Assembly: GCA_943350065.1 (NCBI GenBank)
Contig: CALQZZ010000036.1
Location: forward strand, 1 to 6,209
Direction of reading: 5' to 3'
From: Candidatus Nomurabacteria bacterium
GTDB lineage: Bacteria; Patescibacteriota; Minisyncoccia; Phycocordibacterales; UBA9973
Length of the DNA: 6,209 nt
Shown: positions 6,021-6,209 of the stretch, piece after piece
Layout: the number at the start of each line of letters is the position of its first letter
How positions within the stretch are numbered: the first letter of the stretch is position 1
The notes under the pieces: generated by a model
Databases searched by the model: none
What the model saw: only the letters and a program-made list of their open reading frames with translations
Told to the model about the DNA's origin: nothing
Made by a program: the position numbers and the translations under genes

Positions 6021-6206
6021 ATGTCAAAAATCAAAGATTATTTCACAGAAACAAAGTTAGAATTAAAGCATGTAAATTGGCCTACTAGAGTCCAGACTAT
6101 TTATTACACAATAATAGTGGCGGTTCTTTCTGTCGGCTTGGCTTATATATTAGGTTTTTTTGATTTTCTATTTTCTAAAGGTCTAGAAAAAGTAATTTCA
6201 CTATAA
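6021..6206 (+). CDS. secE: Preprotein translocase subunit SecE
   Basis: SecE is the small essential clamp subunit of the SecYEG protein-export channel in the cytoplasmic membrane. The 61-residue product has the one-helix form typical of most bacteria outside the enterics. It has an amphipathic N-terminal part, the hallmark E-L-K-H-V-N-W-P-T-R (residues 14-23), and one transmembrane helix (about 28-50). The W-P-T-R motif and the size make the call secure. The ATG at 6021 is fixed by an in-frame stop at 6006. The gene follows a terminator, so it is the first gene of a new unit; in many bacteria nusG and ribosomal protein genes come next, but the window ends three bases after the stop codon. The stop is doubled (TAA TAA). 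Confidence 0.96.
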   Translation: MSKIKDYFTETKLELKHVNWPTRVQTIYYTIIVAVLSVGLAYILGFFDFLFSKGLEKVISL

Positions 6207-6209
6207 TAA

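Noticed and set aside
1..6209. Alternative genetic code (UGA as Gly) as in some CPR lineages
   Set aside because: All five genes read through under the standard code with normal Gly codons, and no in-frame TGA interrupts them.

Overview
The window is a compact, AT-rich bacterial stretch. Every gene I can support lies on the + strand, the standard code reads through cleanly, and gaps are short (25 to 124 bases). There are five genes: a 5'-truncated Nramp-type metal transporter, a very large secreted multidomain protein, a membrane-anchored FKBP prolyl isomerase, a membrane-anchored SIMPL (DUF541) protein and SecE. The low GC, small genes, start codons lying just behind -10 boxes without Shine-Dalgarno sequences, and the large mosaic exoprotein fit a Patescibacteria/CPR genome, perhaps Parcubacteria-like. 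That assignment is an inference from style; no marker here settles it.

Layout. Positions 2-1189 hold the Nramp-family transporter, open at the left edge and missing the start of TM1. Its TM6 motif is S-P-Y-L where classical Nramps have M-P-H-N, so its substrate may differ. Positions 1235-4519 encode a 1094-residue exported protein. Its parts in order are a signal/anchor helix, a Thr/Lys-rich linker with an imperfect repeat, a possible propeptide ending in an Ala-Leu-Ala site, and a leishmanolysin-like (M8-like) zinc metallopeptidase domain. These are followed by a cadherin/Ig-like module, five NHL repeats, an SdrD B-like module and a C-terminal S-P-N-G-G-E module. The NHL repeats are nearly identical at the DNA level. 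Positions 4520-4643 are a regulatory-looking gap with two candidate promoters, a dyad over one of them and a hairpin. Positions 4644-5123 (FKBP) and 5149-5928 (SIMPL) are closely spaced and probably co-transcribed. A rho-independent terminator at 5961-5986 closes that unit, and secE (6021-6206) ends the window.

The last four products act at or beyond the cytoplasmic membrane: SecE is part of the export channel, FKBP is a likely extracytoplasmic folding helper, and the exoprotein and SIMPL protein are exported. Whether they work as one module is inference. I see no CRISPR, tRNA, rRNA, insertion sequence or phage gene. The most noteworthy items are the metallopeptidase/NHL mosaic protein, the non-canonical Nramp motif, the recurrent leaderless-type start architecture, and the promoter that would fire directly into a terminator hairpin ahead of secE.
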